Part shown: in pieces, positions 12,800 to 26,759 of the stretch
Numbering within the stretch: the stretch's first letter is position 1
Layout: every line of letters begins with the position of its first letter
NCBI GenBank assembly: GCA_009760855.2
Contig: WPIO01000003.1
Span: 4,107,501 to 4,169,500, forward strand
Source: Cristatella mucedo
Lineage: Eukaryota; Bryozoa; Phylactolaemata; Cristatellidae
Direction of reading: 5' to 3'
Length of the DNA stretch: 62,000 nt
Notes under the pieces: model-generated
What the model saw: the letters and a program-made list of their open reading frames with translations, nothing else
Databases searched by the model: none
Told to the model about the DNA's origin: nothing
Made by a program: the position numbers and the translations under genes

Positions 12800-12890
12800 C
12801 TAGGGGCCAGTTGTAAAGTGCCTGAACAGAGATCTGGTTCTCTTAGGTTGTCATATAATCAACTTGTAATGGTTACTATTTACTCTTGCC
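12800..12890 (+). mobile_element. LINE/SINE tail remnant
   Basis: GTAAAGTGCCTGAACAGAGA followed by GGTTCTCTTAGG has the same shape as the LINE/SINE-A tail. Only the tail is present, next to the long (GT)n array. Confidence 0.5.
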
Positions 12891-14114
12891 AGAAAAGCTT
12901 GGAGTCCTCAAGGTGGCTACATTTAAGGTCAGTTTGATGGATTGCTGTCTCAGCAATCGCTTCGGCTGCCTTCGGTGACGCTTTTGACCAGCGCGAGGCA
13001 GCACGAAGGACGTCCGCACTAACCGACCGGCCAAACTTGGGCAAATACTGCATTTACATATTACGCATTTACTGCATTTCCTGAAAGCAGCGAAAACTGA
13101 GGCACTGGCGACAGCAGCTGCTTGCTGCTGGCCTGGGCAACTGGAGTCACTGAGAAAACAAAGAGCCATGCTAAAGGTCGGCTGCAAGACACAAGGCAAA
13201 GCATGCAAGAGAGCAGACTAAGAAAAACAGCTCAGCGCTGCTGGGGGAGAGGAAGATGTTGCAGACAGAGATGGTGGTGAGTAGTGCAGATGGACAGGCA
13301 GCCGCACAAGGATGCATCTTGGGTGTCGATGGGGGTTGAGCAATGCGCCATTGGGGGTGGCAGGAGGGGAGGCAATATGAAGGGGCCTGCACGCGTGCTC
13401 TGACGGACAGAGAGAAACAAAGCCTGGCAGAGTGTGTGCAGATAGCAGCGCAAAGAGCGCAGCCTCGCAGCAGAGTGCTCACTGATCGGCGACCGGAGAC
13501 GGGCTTGCCCGAGGCGAAAGAGAGAGCTAGAGGTAGGCAGCTGGTAGTAGCGAGCAGTGGTGAACAGCTGGGGCGGTTCATAGACAAGCTGCAGCCGAGA
13601 TGCAGCTTGGCGAGCTTGCGGCAAGTACTTTGCATAATAAAGCCGTGAGTAATTTGCACAAATCAAGTGGACCATTGTCTCAGCAGCAGGATAACTTTGA
13701 GAGCAGGGATCTCTTGATAGGGTCGCCATATCAGTGAGATGGTGGGACTAAACTTCTCCATGACCACTCATTCCAGCCGTCCACCTAAGCGCTTGCCATT
13801 GAAGATAGGCTGGCCGCTGCACTCTAAAACACTCAACGTGTACCCAGCCAGTGGACTTTAGTCATAGCTTTGTAGATCTGACTCCATCCCGGATGCATTT
13901 AGTGGCACCGTTAGTCACTTGTGCTTCGTGAAAACCTGTTGTTTTGCCGTCACATGCTGCAGCAGTGTGGAATGCCAACTTGGTGATCACTCCACTTTGT
14001 TGAGGAATACACCCGAGCTGGTTGCCATTCGCCATTTTTGGCAGCTGCTATTTTCGATCGCTCAACACCCACGACGACACTGTTGCCGTACTCACACTTT
14101 CAAAAAAATATATA
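12891..14114. other. No gene seen
   Basis: Overlapping frames up to 165 codons on the minus strand (13171-13729) are Ser/Leu/Pro/Ala-rich without a recognised domain or splice support. Confidence 0.5.
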
Positions 14115-14258
14115 TAATTCATTTATTTGTATGGCACCACAGGAGAACTTAATCTCTATTCTGGCGCTTCACATGTGCCTCCGGGCTCGAGCCCATAACC
14201 TCAGCCAGACCTTGGTCGGGGCGAGCCCCATAACCACTGGACCAAACCTGCGCAAGCG
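14115..14258 (-). mobile_element. SINE family A copy
   Basis: Same arrangement as the copy at 39055: AT-rich end, GGCACCACAGGAGAACTTAA and TCTCTATTCTGGCG (tail, reversed), then CGGGCTCGAGCCCATAACC and GCCCCATAACCACTGGACC (head, reversed). Confidence 0.8.
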
Positions 14259-15149
14259 AGAGCAGAGTGTGCACACACCAAGCTGAGCGACGATGGGGCT
14301 GTCGAGGCGACCCGAGACGGTGGTGTGTGGACAGTTCCATGAGGGAAGGGAAACAGAGCTCGAACAGTGAGCTGAGAATGGCTCTCATCGCCCTCCCAGG
14401 GCAGAAACCGTGCCTCAGACGCTCTGGCAAGCCTGTTCCTCGGACATAGCCCAGCTCGCCGACATGCCGGCAGTTGGCGTGTTGCTACCACGGCCCCATC
14501 TTCAGTGATGCCGAGCATGTAGTAGATTGGCCGGCGAGTCAGGCAGGGCGGACAGCTACCTAAAGTGACAAAAGATCAGAAAGACGCACCCATCGATTCT
14601 GCAGTCGGGCTGGCGGCACTATTGAAATTCGTTACAAGACCCGAGGCCAAGCACCGGCAAGACTCCTGACCTCGAGTGCCTTGATCCTTCTGCCCTGCTC
14701 ATTGCCAGGATGTCGAAGTGCTGCTGCTGCACAAATCCAGCCGTAGGTTCAGTTGCGACTAGGTTTCTATGTTTCGTGCTGCTGCATTGAACGACATGTT
14801 TTAGTTGACAGCATTAGAACGCCAGTAGAACCAATCCGTGGAAGCCCCGTGCCCTCCACCAGAGCTCACCACCATCGCCAGCCCTCTACTAACCTCGTTA
14901 CCCATTCCTTACTCGATCAATGCTGACCTGCGAACTCCTGAGATCAGATATCTCACAAGTGTGTGGCCTGTGACTCTTTGTGACACTCTTTGGCTGGGGG
15001 TACACCTCTCTTTTTATGATCTCCTTGCACTTGTTTGCCACTCATTCTAGGCCCCTTGGCAGAGACTCGAAATCTGGGCATCCTGTTCAACGACCATCCG
15101 ACTCCTGATTTTTGGCAAATGTCTTTGGACAACCTGCTCATGGCTAGGC
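14259..15149. other. No gene seen
   Basis: Unique-looking sequence between a SINE-A and a SINE-B copy; nothing recognised. Confidence 0.55.
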
Positions 15150-15300
15150 ATCACCGCTTTTCCTAGGGTTAGGTCGACCTTCACGACAACCCAGTTAATG
15201 GGTTCGAGTCCTGCACCAGACAATCCTTTATTGCCTGCTCCAAGTGATGGCCGCAAAGGCTCTTCTGTAACTATATAAATGAAGCTGCAGAATTGGCTAA
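15150..15300 (+). mobile_element. SINE family B copy, head decayed
   Basis: B box GGTTCGAGTCC (about 15200), then GGCCGCAAAGGCTCTTCTGT and AACTATATAAATGAAGCTG with GAATTGGCTAACC as tail, in the same order as the copy at 46273. Confidence 0.7.
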
Positions 15301-15766
15301 CCATTACTTTTTACTTTCCGTCTCTCCGGGGTTAGGTATAGCTGCCCTGATGGCGAGCTGCGGTACCTATGTCTCTATACTGGGCTCATCTATTTCGAAT
15401 ATAGCAGAGCTGTCGAGAAATGCCATCCGACCTCTACAGTCGATCCTAAATGTGGCCTCAAGATTGGGCTTTTAGTCCAGATAGTGAGTCACCAGATCCA
15501 TTTGCTAAAGAGCTACAGCAGCTGCTGATCGAGTCGAGGACACAAGCCAACATTCTCAAACTGATTTGCAAGGCCTGCCTGCCGAGGCTTGCCTAACTAG
15601 CTCCTTCGCAGCTAGCTGATGCTTGTGCTGCAGCCGTCACTCTCAGAACCTTAAAGTGCTTGCCCTTTCTGTTGGTTCACATACGTATTGGTGACTGTCG
15701 CTTTGACTGCAAGTCGAGAAAGTGTCACTTAAATAATACTTACAGGATGCCGAGATATCGTATATC
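15301..15766. other. No gene seen
   Basis: GATTGGGCTTTTAGTCC near 15463 resembles the family-C core, as does CCAAAAGCCTATTGGGCTTT near 15978; otherwise nothing recognised. Confidence 0.45.
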
Positions 15767-15772
15767 CTGCTG

Positions 15773-15845
<73 letters not shown>

Positions 15846-15850
15846 AGCAG
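15767..15850. repeat. (CTG)n trinucleotide repeat
   Basis: More than 20 uninterrupted CTG/GCT units, no gene around it. Confidence 0.97.
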
Positions 15851-16014
15851 CTGCTGCTGACTCTGGCACTTCCTTTTCAGCCTGCAGTCACTACTACTAC
15901 CTGAGCAGCTCATTCTAACTCAACTATGCTTCTCATTTATCTCTACTGCTGGAGATTGAGGGCTACCGACCACACACCAAAAGCCTATTGGGCTTTGATT
16001 ATGCGACCTTGGTG

Positions 16015-16282
16015 TGTGTGTTTATGTGCGTATTTTGAGTGTGTCGTATGTGTTCGTGTGTGTGTTCTTGTGTGTCTTGTCTTGTGTGTCTTGTGTGTCT
16101 TGTGTGTCTTGTGTGTCTTGTGTGTCTTGTGTGTCTTGTGTGTCTTGTGTGTCTTGAGTGTCTTGTGTGTCTTGTGTGTCTTGTGTGTCTTGTGTGTCTT
16201 GTGTGTCTTGTGTGTCTTGTGTGTCTTGTGTGTCTTGTGTGCATGTGTGCGTGTGTGCGTGTGTGTGTGTGTGTGTGAGTGC

Positions 16283-16330
<48 letters not shown>
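16015..16330. repeat. 9-bp (TGTGTCTTG)n minisatellite plus (GT)n
   Basis: About 19 units of CTTGTGTGT between 16068 and 16240 (one CTTGAGTGT variant), then GT-rich sequence ending in a short CG run. The 9-base period keeps all frames open. Confidence 0.97.
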
Positions 16331-16333
<3 letters not shown>

Positions 16334-18117
16334 CGAGCGCATCAGCCAAGCCGAAATCAAATCTTCAGCTGCAAAAAAAAACTGTTTTAAGGAAACCTTC
16401 GGTTACCTGTACATCTGTGTGTGCTATATAAACTTGTTCTTCTGTAATTTCTAAAAGGTTCTACATTGACAGTTCGTGAGCAGTGTGCTGGCAACTTAGA
16501 AGCTAGTTCGGGAATATCTGCAATACCGATTAAGAAGGAATAGCCCAAAAATGTTAAGACTGCTAAACCTTTGACCTTGCCGGCCAGCTGATCGTTTGGA
16601 GTCCTTAGGGCTCCGACACAGATGGGAAGCAGGGAAGCGATTGAGGGCACTCAATTTCAGCTATTCTAGAGCCATCAGTTTCATTCCTAGGATCGGTCTG
16701 ATAGTGGCAAGGTCAAAGGTCAGTTCTCATCGGCACTAAGATTAAAATCCTAACTGCACCTAGGGGCATGTCCACGGCCTTAGTTAAAAAGGCCATCAGA
16801 CAGAGGCTGGATGGCTTGGCTGGCTCTCAAAATAATAAGATGGGGTTTGGAGCCAGAATGAAGAAGATGGAAGCATATGGCCGACCACGTGACCGGATTG
16901 CCAGCCTGGCCGGGATATGCATCAGTGATACCTACCTACAACTAGGCTGGTGTAAGAAGAGGCTGAAAAACACTCTCAGAGGAGCTTGACAGCTGGCCTT
17001 ACCAGCACCTGCTTCGTGATGAGGAGAGGTCCTTCTGTTGCCTGCCCTTCCAGGATTTCGGCAGTTCAGCAGGCAGGTTTGAAGTAAGAACACTGCCAGC
17101 TGTGAGCTCCGACTCTCAGCTGAAGAAACTCAATGCCTCGAGCTGCCTGGCGTTTGGGAATGAGGTAACTTGAGACTATTAGTATTTGGGAGTTGAGAAT
17201 CAGGCTGGGTGATGCTGCAACACTACCAGGCACCGTGTGCATGCCGTCTTGCTCCCTCGAGCTTCAGAAATGCACACAGTTTCGGTGGGAGGGTGGCTTT
17301 GTAGTGTTTACCTTCACTTGCACCTTCGCAGGCTGACATTGGGTAAAGAATGTCAAGGTTGGCTCCCCTGATTGATGCCATAGTCGCTACAGCACTGCAG
17401 GGACGTTAATTATTTTGCAAAAAGAAAGGCAATCGCTGTAACTATTGCTGTGTTGGCAGTTGGATTTGCGTAGCATTGCTACAGGCCTGAGTGGAATACC
17501 ATAGAGCTGTGCAGGAAGAACGATCAAGGAGTTGAACGGCAGGTCTGAAATGGCAGCCTGATGACTGGGCCACTAATAATCCAGCATTCTGATTTTAGGC
17601 CAGCAACTTGATCCTGAGTAGCACTCGTGCATGCCGAATTAACAAGCATGTACGACAAGCTTGCAACGACCACTTCGTGTTTGCCTTTGTCCACAACTGT
17701 CTGTGCCTGTCGTCTGGCTGCTGCTTCAGCAATAAGTTGTTCGATGGCAGCAAAAGAAGCGCGAGAACCTGGCATTGGGTGCTCTGTTCATTTAGTGTCA
17801 CGTATTGTTTGTGAAGGCAAAATTGGACAGCATTAAGCGTTATTATTCATTCTTCAAATGACAGCTGCCACTTGGAATATCATAGAAGCTTGTCGGCGTC
17901 TTCCAATTAGCCCGGCTGCGTTTCCTAAGCTATCGTTGACCAATCGAAGGCTGTTAAAGTTGCTATCAAGTCACCGACTGTAGTTTTCAGTTGGAGAATA
18001 ACCACGCAGACTATGTGCTGCTAAGCCGTTCACAGGCAGCTAAGATCTTAGCCCCGATTCTATTAAGATGCTAGTTCTTAAGGAGCTTGGACGATGCTGT
18101 GCAACTAACTCATCTCC
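16331..18117. other. No gene seen
   Basis: About 1.8 kb of unique-looking sequence with only short frames. Confidence 0.55.
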
Positions 18118-18265
18118 GTGATGGTTTGGACCAGTGGTTAATGTGCTTGCCCCGACCAAGGTCTTGCCGAGGTTGTGGGCTCGAGCGCCCATGGTATGTG
18201 TGAAGTACGCAATTAGAGACAAAGTTATTTTAGGGTGCTATACATATACATTATATTTATTAATG
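18118..18265 (+). mobile_element. SINE family A copy
   Basis: Plus-strand head GGTTTGGACCAGTGGTTAAT and GCTTGCCCCGACCAAGG, B-like GTGGGCTCGAGCGCC, then a decayed tail GTACGCAATTAGAGACAAAG and GGGTGCTATACATATAC. Confidence 0.78.
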
Positions 18266-18429
18266 TTTTATCACTTGGTGATTAGGGCGGCTGAAAAGAA
18301 AGGCATGACGTTATACACAAATTGCAGAAGTAAATTTCACGGCTTAGGATCAGCAAAAAAAAGCTTGTGTCACCAATAGTCTTATCAAGTAATGGAAAGC
18401 AGTTGCTAATGTAGTGTCCAGATCTAAGG

Positions 18430-18845
18430 GCACTGAGAGGCTGATTTTGGTGCAGCCCGGAATCCTTTCTAATAGGCTTTGCATCACACCATCCTCTCTT
18501 CTGACTCGAATCGTTTAGCACTGCATCTAATGAACCTCAAAACCTTTGGAGACCCTGCATTTAGTTCATATTCTCCCAAACTAGCTCGAGACTGACTTTC
18601 CGACACCTCCTTACTTGAAGACCTTTAAAAAGACACCAAAAGTCACCTAATTTTCACAGCACTTGCTTGATTTGTGGTAATTGTTTCGTTTGGGCCTATG
18701 CGTGCTAAAACTGTTCATGTAACACTAACCAATTTCTACGCTTCATTGCCAGCACGTGCGAAGTGCCTAGAGAGTTATTTAGCTCTTTTATGGTGCTGTA
18801 CATGTGTCGTATTATTAATATTCTTATAATTTTGTTATTGCTATC
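18430..18845 (+). mobile_element. LINE 3' remnant
   Basis: CCTTTGGAGACCCTGCATTT at about 18543 matches CCTTTGGAGACCGTGCATTT of the copy at 42290-43165, in the codons before the WNSLP motif. It continues through a decayed 3' UTR to GAAGTGCCTAGAGAGTTATT and a TTATTAATATTC tail. Confidence 0.75.
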
Positions 18846-18984
18846 ACACACTCGTCCTGATAAAAACACGAAAACAAAGGTACAACCATTGGGCCAGGCT
18901 GGTTGCAGCCTTCTTAAGCTGGATGGAAGGGCACGTTGCCCCCATATTGAGCCAGATTCAGGCTCCTTGAAGCTGTAGAAAAAA

Positions 18985-19155
18985 TCCTAGCTGATTAAAC
19001 AACTTATTTTTGTATAGCGACAGAAGAGCCTTTCGGCTATCACCGCTGCTTGCAGTTGTGATAAAGAATCGCCCACCGCAGGAATCGAACCCACGACCTC
19101 GGGACCGAGGTCGTGAAAGCAACTCTCTTACCCAGTGTGCCATCACGGCTCACCA
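18985..19155 (-). mobile_element. SINE family B copy
   Basis: Reverse complement of the copy at 46273: CTAGCTGATTAAACAACTTA, TTGTATAGCGACAGAAGAGC, B box reversed as GGAATCGAACC, the arm ACGACCTCGGGACCGAGGTC, and GTGCCATCACGGCTCACC at the head. Confidence 0.85.
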
Positions 19156-19188
19156 GCTTTAAGCCTCCTTCCCGGCTACGAACGCTCG

Positions 19189-19189
<1 letters not shown>

Positions 19190-19222
<33 letters not shown>
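19190..19222. repeat. (CA)n microsatellite
   Basis: About 15 CA units just outside a SINE-B head. Confidence 0.95.
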
Positions 19223-19228
<6 letters not shown>

Positions 19229-20357
19229 CACAAGTATGAAAGCTTGCATCACACCAGCTCCCAATTTCCAGACAGTTGTGAAATACTGGAATGCAATAGC
19301 AGCCAGATTATGACAGCCCTACAGATGATGAGCTTTCCTATATTGCTACCTTAAGGAACCGGATATGTTATGCAAGAAGAAGTAGGCAGCTGTACTTTAG
19401 GCCTCGAAGAGAGTCGTACTCACTGGCTGGTGCTATACATGTCTCTCTGTGGCTATGACTTGCGTAGGGGGTTAGGGGAGGGGGTTTATTGCTGCTTCAC
19501 TGGCTCAGTTACCGTCGAAATACCTTAGTGTATTGAAGCAGCATCTGCAGCTCGTTAGCTTCCATGCCTGGAGACGCCTGCTTCACCGGCTTTTGTCGGG
19601 CGTCAGTAAAGACTAGCACAGCTACCAGTGCTGCTTTTGTAAGCCTGAGAACGTTAGTGCTGGAGCCACTACAGCTCGATTGTAAAATAGATGACAGTCG
19701 TTATAGTGCGGTCGCACGAAACATATTTAGCCGACCTAGTAGTGGCAAGAGTTCAACCGCAAGACAACCTTCCTGAAAAATAAACAAACTGTCTTGGGGT
19801 GTGGGTTGCCAATACTGCCAATGATTAGCTTTCGGTAGCATCAGTGGATGCAGGGCAAAGGGTTCAGGGACAGTCCTCCAGCTTTTCCTATGCAGGCTGT
19901 TACGACATGTGCTGGCTGCCGAGGATCGGATGCCGGTTTTGTCATCGGCTCCTCCCCGGCACGCTCGTGCCTGACACGCTCGTGCATGCCGAAGCTGGTG
20001 GATCTGCAGGCAGCAACGACGAGGCCACTGTCGGGCAGGAAAAAAGCTGAAACCGAATGGCAACACGAGGGCGGCAGTTACAGAGATACGTGGCATCCAG
20101 AGGAGGGAGTCCTGCGGGAACCGTTGCACCGGCGGCTTGCGTAGCTGCTCGCAACGACTGCAGCAATACAGAGCGCCTTTGCTGACTGGCATTGCCTTGC
20201 CCGTTCTTCATTCCGCCCCCGGACTGCTTCATCGCACCGGCTGCCAGATGAAGTACGCCGTGCCGCGAGGAGGACGGCGGCAGCGCGGCTGCTGCTTCGG
20301 AATCACTTCTGTTGGGCTCTTCTTTCCTAGCACGACGGCGCCGAGGAGGCAGCCAAA

Positions 20358-20423
<66 letters not shown>

Positions 20424-21024
20424 GCTGGCAGCAGCTTTGGCTGACTGCTGCACATTACACGGACAGGGGGCAGCCCGGAGCTTTGGAAGGGGCAAATCGC
20501 TCTCCAAAACCGCCGAGCACTCTCGAAGCATTTGACGACCAAGCATTGGCCGCCTGGCCGGGTGGATAGGCCTTCGTGCCGAAGCAGCGAGCTTTCGCTT
20601 AGTTGGTGAGCGTGCCACCGGGCTGCTGCAGCGGCAGCAGCAGCAGCTGCAGCGGCACGCCGCCTCCCGATCGGCTCGCAGCGCTGCAGCCTTGCCTGGG
20701 GGGGGGCGACATTGTTTTTTTTGCTCCTGGTGAGAGCGACCTGTCCCTCATTGGTCAATCTAGCCAATGCTGACGAGCGCTTGCTATGCGCGCGCTCTCG
20801 GAGTGATGGCCACTGCTTCGGCTTGCATTGACTTTTTCATAGAAAAAACTAGTGCTCAAAAAGAAAAGGCAAGCATTCCTAAGCGAGAGTGAGTGCACCC
20901 AAAAACGACCCAAAAAGCGCTACTTGATAATGCAGGACAAGAGCTGGAAAAGATTGGCACCGTGCCTTCTCATAATAGTGAGAACCATCAATGGTAGCTG
21001 ATGATATTGTTGGCGTTTGGATTA
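19223..21024. other. No gene seen; GC-rich patch near CTG repeat
   Basis: Frames of 95-165 codons at 19700-20770 are driven by the CTG array and local GC richness. A G9 tract lies near 20698. No domain recognised. Confidence 0.5.
20357..20422. repeat. (CTG)n trinucleotide repeat
   Basis: About 21 uninterrupted CTG units. A second CAG/CTG cluster lies at 20625-20655. Neither is in a supported gene. Confidence 0.97.
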
Positions 21025-21720
21025 TTGCATAATAATAATAATGTGCTCTTTGCATAGCGCTCTAGGAGAACTTTATCTCAAACCAGTTGCTTTACAACTC
21101 ACTGAAAGAGCTTCAACAACCAAGGGTGAGGGATATGCACGGCATCAAGCACACAAAAGCAAGTAAGTATCAAGCTTAGACCAGCATGCTAAACGAAACA
21201 TGAAGAAACTCCGGTAGCCACCGGTTGGTAAGACCTTTAGCTAATGACATGCACCGAATCAAGCATATGTAGGTACTCACACAAAGGACACCGGAAAAAA
21301 AACGGTTCCATAACCGGGAAAGGGACAGCTGACCGAAACGGGTGCATTTTTATCTACTGCTGAAAAGAAACAGGGTCACTGCAGGTAGTTACTGGAGCAG
21401 GAACTTACAGTACCAGACTTTTGTTGGTTACAAGCTGAAGGCTCGATCACCAAAATATTTTAATTTAGTGCGCAATGGGAGGCAAGATGGCTAGATGCTG
21501 ACGAGCGGATAGTGTGAGAGCAATATAGGTCAGATAGGTGGCTGGTGCAAGTGAGCCAACCTGTAAACCAGACAGAGGATCTTGAAGTCGATTCGATGCT
21601 TAGTAGGGAGCCAGTGAAGCTCAGATAGAATTGCTACGCCGTTGACAACATCCTAGACGAGCTGTTTAGGTTTGCACTAGTTGCAGAAGAAGCATTCTCA
21701 GGACGAAGCCACTGAGGGTC
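21025..21720 (-). mobile_element. L2/CR1-like LINE remnant (minus strand)
   Basis: On the minus strand, 21540-21640 reads LHWLPTKHRIDFKILCLVYR, the conserved C-terminal segment of L2-type reverse transcriptase. The element runs leftwards to a tail at 21025-21075 (AATAATAATAATGTGC and TAGCGCTCTAGGAGAAC on the plus strand), the reverse complement of the GCGCT...TTATT end of the other copies. The 21130-21245 part is shared with 59990-60100, marking a 3' UTR subfamily different from the copy at 42290. Confidence 0.85.
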
Positions 21721-22989
21721 CATGCCCCTCTCCAGAACGAAACGCAGATTGACAAACGATTATGAACTGCATCCAGTTTTTTTTGCCCTGCAGTTGTTCT
21801 CGTGCAGCAGACGGAGCCAGACGGTCAAGCACAGCTGCCTCATGCACAACCGAGCAAGCTAGCCTCGATTACCCGAGTCCCGTGAGGTTCATGGCTGAGC
21901 CATCGGACTGGTGTCAGAGTGCAACTCGGATCTTGCGGATAGAGCCTTCAGAACATATTGGACGAAAGCAGGCGTGGCACTCTTGTATCCACAGCAAGCA
22001 CATGCATGGTTCGGCTCACTCTCGTTGTGGGGCAGTGCTCGTATTTGCCCTTCGAGTGTTGCCATCGCCAGCCCGAACTGGTGCTGTGGCCAGGCAGGGT
22101 GCTTGCCGAGGCCGAGGCTGCTGCTGCAGTCGCTGCAGCAGCCTCGGCCTCACCTCGGCTGGCCGCGCGCAGGTCAGGCTTCAAGGGAGCAGCTGGAAAT
22201 TCCCGAGTAAAAAACGCAGCAAACACCTGTTCGGTCTTCCCTCCCCTAACAAGCCTGCCGGTAAAGTGGCCGTCGGATAACTATAAAGCAGACGGTAAAA
22301 CAATGCTGGCCAAAACAGGGCAGGCTACTGATGTCAACGTGAGAAGCCTTCTCCTTCTGGGGTTGCAGCTACATGTGACTCGAGACCTTACAAAGGCCCA
22401 GACACTGGAAGCAGTGTGCAGTGCTGCTCCATGCCACTCCGGCAGCTCGTGTGACCTGCAATTAACCATGTATGCCGATGCCGGCCACGTCACCAGGAAG
22501 GTCAGTGATTAAGTTGTGTTCCAATATCCTGCTAAAGTTGGCTACAGTCCCAGTAAGCACAGCATCATTGATAGGTGATCAGTTCAGTAGCAGACATACA
22601 AAACATTCACGCTGCACTTGGTTCTTCAGGATCCACTAGCCAGGAAAGAAAACCAACTGAACTAACCAAGAAAACAAACTTGCCACGTATTTCCATCGCT
22701 GACTGAGTTTCTGCAGCACCGATTCATCCATCGCATGCCGGGGCATGCACAAGACCATATTCATTCTTTGCTTGTAAACTCGTGGTGTATACTCAAAACC
22801 CGTACAACAATTTCTATTTAACCAAGCACTTTTGTATCGCCTCAGCTCGTTACAGATCGCTTAATGATCCTTGGCATTGTAATGAGCTCAAGTATATAAG
22901 TGCACCTTGCGAGTTTCGTTTGCACTGTCTGTGTTTTTGTAACCTCCGTCTTTGCCCCGGTTTCTGTACCTATCCTTGTCTCTGCCTTT
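21721..22989. other. No gene seen
   Basis: Two overlapping plus-strand frames (21762-22280, 21958-22512) reach 172-184 codons in different frames, with Ala/Ser/Gly/Cys-rich products and no recognised domain or supporting splice sites. Treated as chance. Confidence 0.45.
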
Positions 22990-23165
<176 letters not shown>

Positions 23166-24224
23166 TGCACGCGTGTTTATAGCTGTGCCTACCTCTGTTT
23201 CACTCTGCCTTTCTCTGTCTCTCAATATCTACTTTCGTTTATCATCACTCGGAACCTTTCTTTACTTCGATCCGCCTGCCTGCTTATTTGTCTGTCTGTC
23301 CACCTGCATATCTGCCCATCTCATGTATCCTTTCTCGGTACTCGTAATTCTTGCTATTTCCGTACACTCACAGCCGGGGTTTTGGGGAGCTTTAATTCCT
23401 TCATACTCCGGCAGCCTTTGCCCTAGATAGTCTGATAGTTCGAAATTCCCCCACTTGCAGCCCCCACACACTCCCTCCCGCGATTGATGCCAAGCCTGCA
23501 TTAGTACTATGAGCTTTACAGTGCTCAGGGGGCATGACTCTGCCAAGTCGGCTCCTATTGGGAGGAGGAAGGTTAAGCATATTAGACGCTACCCAGAGAG
23601 AAAAGAATGTTGACTTTATTCATATATGTCCGATGAGCTGTTAAATAGGTTTGACCCACAAAGCAACTCATCCGGTTGATATGTAGACAGCAATCAAAAC
23701 ACACTCTGAACCAAACAAGGCCTACCGTTGCTTGACCTCTCCATACCTAGCTGTGCCGCAGCACTAGTTTCAGTTTCCTCATTCCCTCAGGCTCTCTCAA
23801 GACAATGAATTAGCTGTTTCTTTATTTCAATTAATATCTGTTGGCAACGCAAGCTTCTTCTCGGTGGGTCCTAGGCCTGGAAGTTGCTAATAAACATTCC
23901 ATTCGTATAGCACCCCAGTAGATATTAATCTCTATCCAGGCACTCAACATATACCGAAGGGCTCCAGCCCACAACCTGGGCCTCTGAGGGTTCTCTGAAC
24001 CTTACCCCCACCCCCAAACGAGGGCAGCATAGCGACATCTTCTGCTACCGACCCTGGCACTTCCTTTCCAGGCGTTCTAAACAGCTCTCTTGCTCGAGAC
24101 GAAGTCTGCTAGAAGCCGTCTGAGCACCTCCCGAGAGCCGCTCAGGCTACAAGTGTGCCAAAGATAGCACTCCACCGTCAACTGCTGGTTTCGTGGCTTG
24201 TAGAGCTATGCAAGCACATGTGTA
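23166..24224. other. No gene seen
   Basis: Apart from the SINE-A copy at 23890 nothing is recognised. Confidence 0.55.
23890..24005 (-). mobile_element. SINE family A copy, decayed
   Basis: CATTCGTATAGCACCCCAGT, TATTAATCTCTATCCAGGC and AGGGCTCCAGCCCACAACCT follow the reversed order of family A (tail, spacer, B box). The A-box side is eroded. Confidence 0.7.
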
Positions 24225-24313
24225 TGTGTGTATATATATATATGTATATCAATGCACATATTTGCACAGCATACGAAGATATGCACATCCATTGCATGTA
24301 CAGATATACCTGT

Positions 24314-24353
<40 letters not shown>

Positions 24354-24475
24354 TCCTAGTATGTTTGCATAATGTATACATATATATATATATATACATT
24401 ATCCAAATATATGAATATATATGCTAACTTACTATCAGTGTGTAAATATCTATACATATATATATATATTTATTT
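24225..24475. repeat. TA/CA-rich low-complexity region
   Basis: Several (TA)n runs (24232-24246, 24328-24352, 24380-24398, 24456-24470) linked by TACACA steps. Confidence 0.92.
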
Positions 24476-24500
24476 ATTTACACGCCGATAGTAAGTTAGC
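24423..24500. mobile_element. Inverted repeat with TA-rich loop, MITE-like
   Basis: GCTAACTTACTATCAGTGTG TAAATA (24423-24448) and its reverse complement (to 24500) differ at two positions and flank a short TA-rich loop. This looks like a foldback element or the remains of a MITE, or a palindrome formed at the TA-rich break-prone region. No target-site duplication is obvious. Confidence 0.5.
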
Positions 24501-26287
<1,787 letters not shown>

Positions 26288-26336
26288 ATCTTGTAGGCAT
26301 CAGACGGAAGTGGTATGACGGTGCGATGTTTCAGCT

Positions 26337-26759
26337 ATGCCATCCGTCGACGGCGTACCGGATGTTGTATCTGCAACTGAAACCGAGTCTGTTATACAAT
26401 CTCGTGTTAGCAAAGCGAACAGTGTTACCCAGTACACCCAGCCAATTCGCTCCTGCGTGAGGCGCTGTCAATGCGACAAAAATGGTCTCAGACCGAAGAC
26501 ATTCACGAACTGCAGCCGATTCAATTCTAATTCGGGAAGGAGGATGGGGATAGCAAAAATAGCACAAGCCACGAGTGCCCATGAAAATCCTTCAAAATCT
26601 TTTGCAGGCATACTTAATGTTATGAATGGTTTTGCCCGTGCTATTTCTCGTGGCGATCAAACATCACTCCGCACCCCTGTCGGTACTAGTCCACATGAGC
26701 CAGCAGATGGTCAGGAGATTGGCAATAAATCGAGTACCCTGCGGGTTTCGAGAGTTTGA
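26337..26759 (+). other. Open frame of 140 codons, not recognised
   Basis: The frame is uninterrupted for 423 bases in non-repetitive sequence between a GA microsatellite and the CpG island. It starts MPSVDGVPDVVSATETESV and is polar with a Cys pair (RRCQCDKNG). The minus strand in another frame gives a hydrophobic stretch (ALVACAIFAIPILLPELELN) that is interrupted by stops. I recognise no family on either strand. It could be an exon, a decayed transposon fragment or chance. Confidence 0.2.

Noticed and set aside
13171-13729. Two overlapping minus-strand frames of 162-165 codons
   Set aside because: Different frames covering the same DNA, generic composition, no domain or exon signals.
20137-20767. 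Poly-Leu, poly-Ser, poly-Cys or poly-Ala frames around the CTG array
   Set aside because: All frames of a CTG repeat are open; no flanking homology or splice support.
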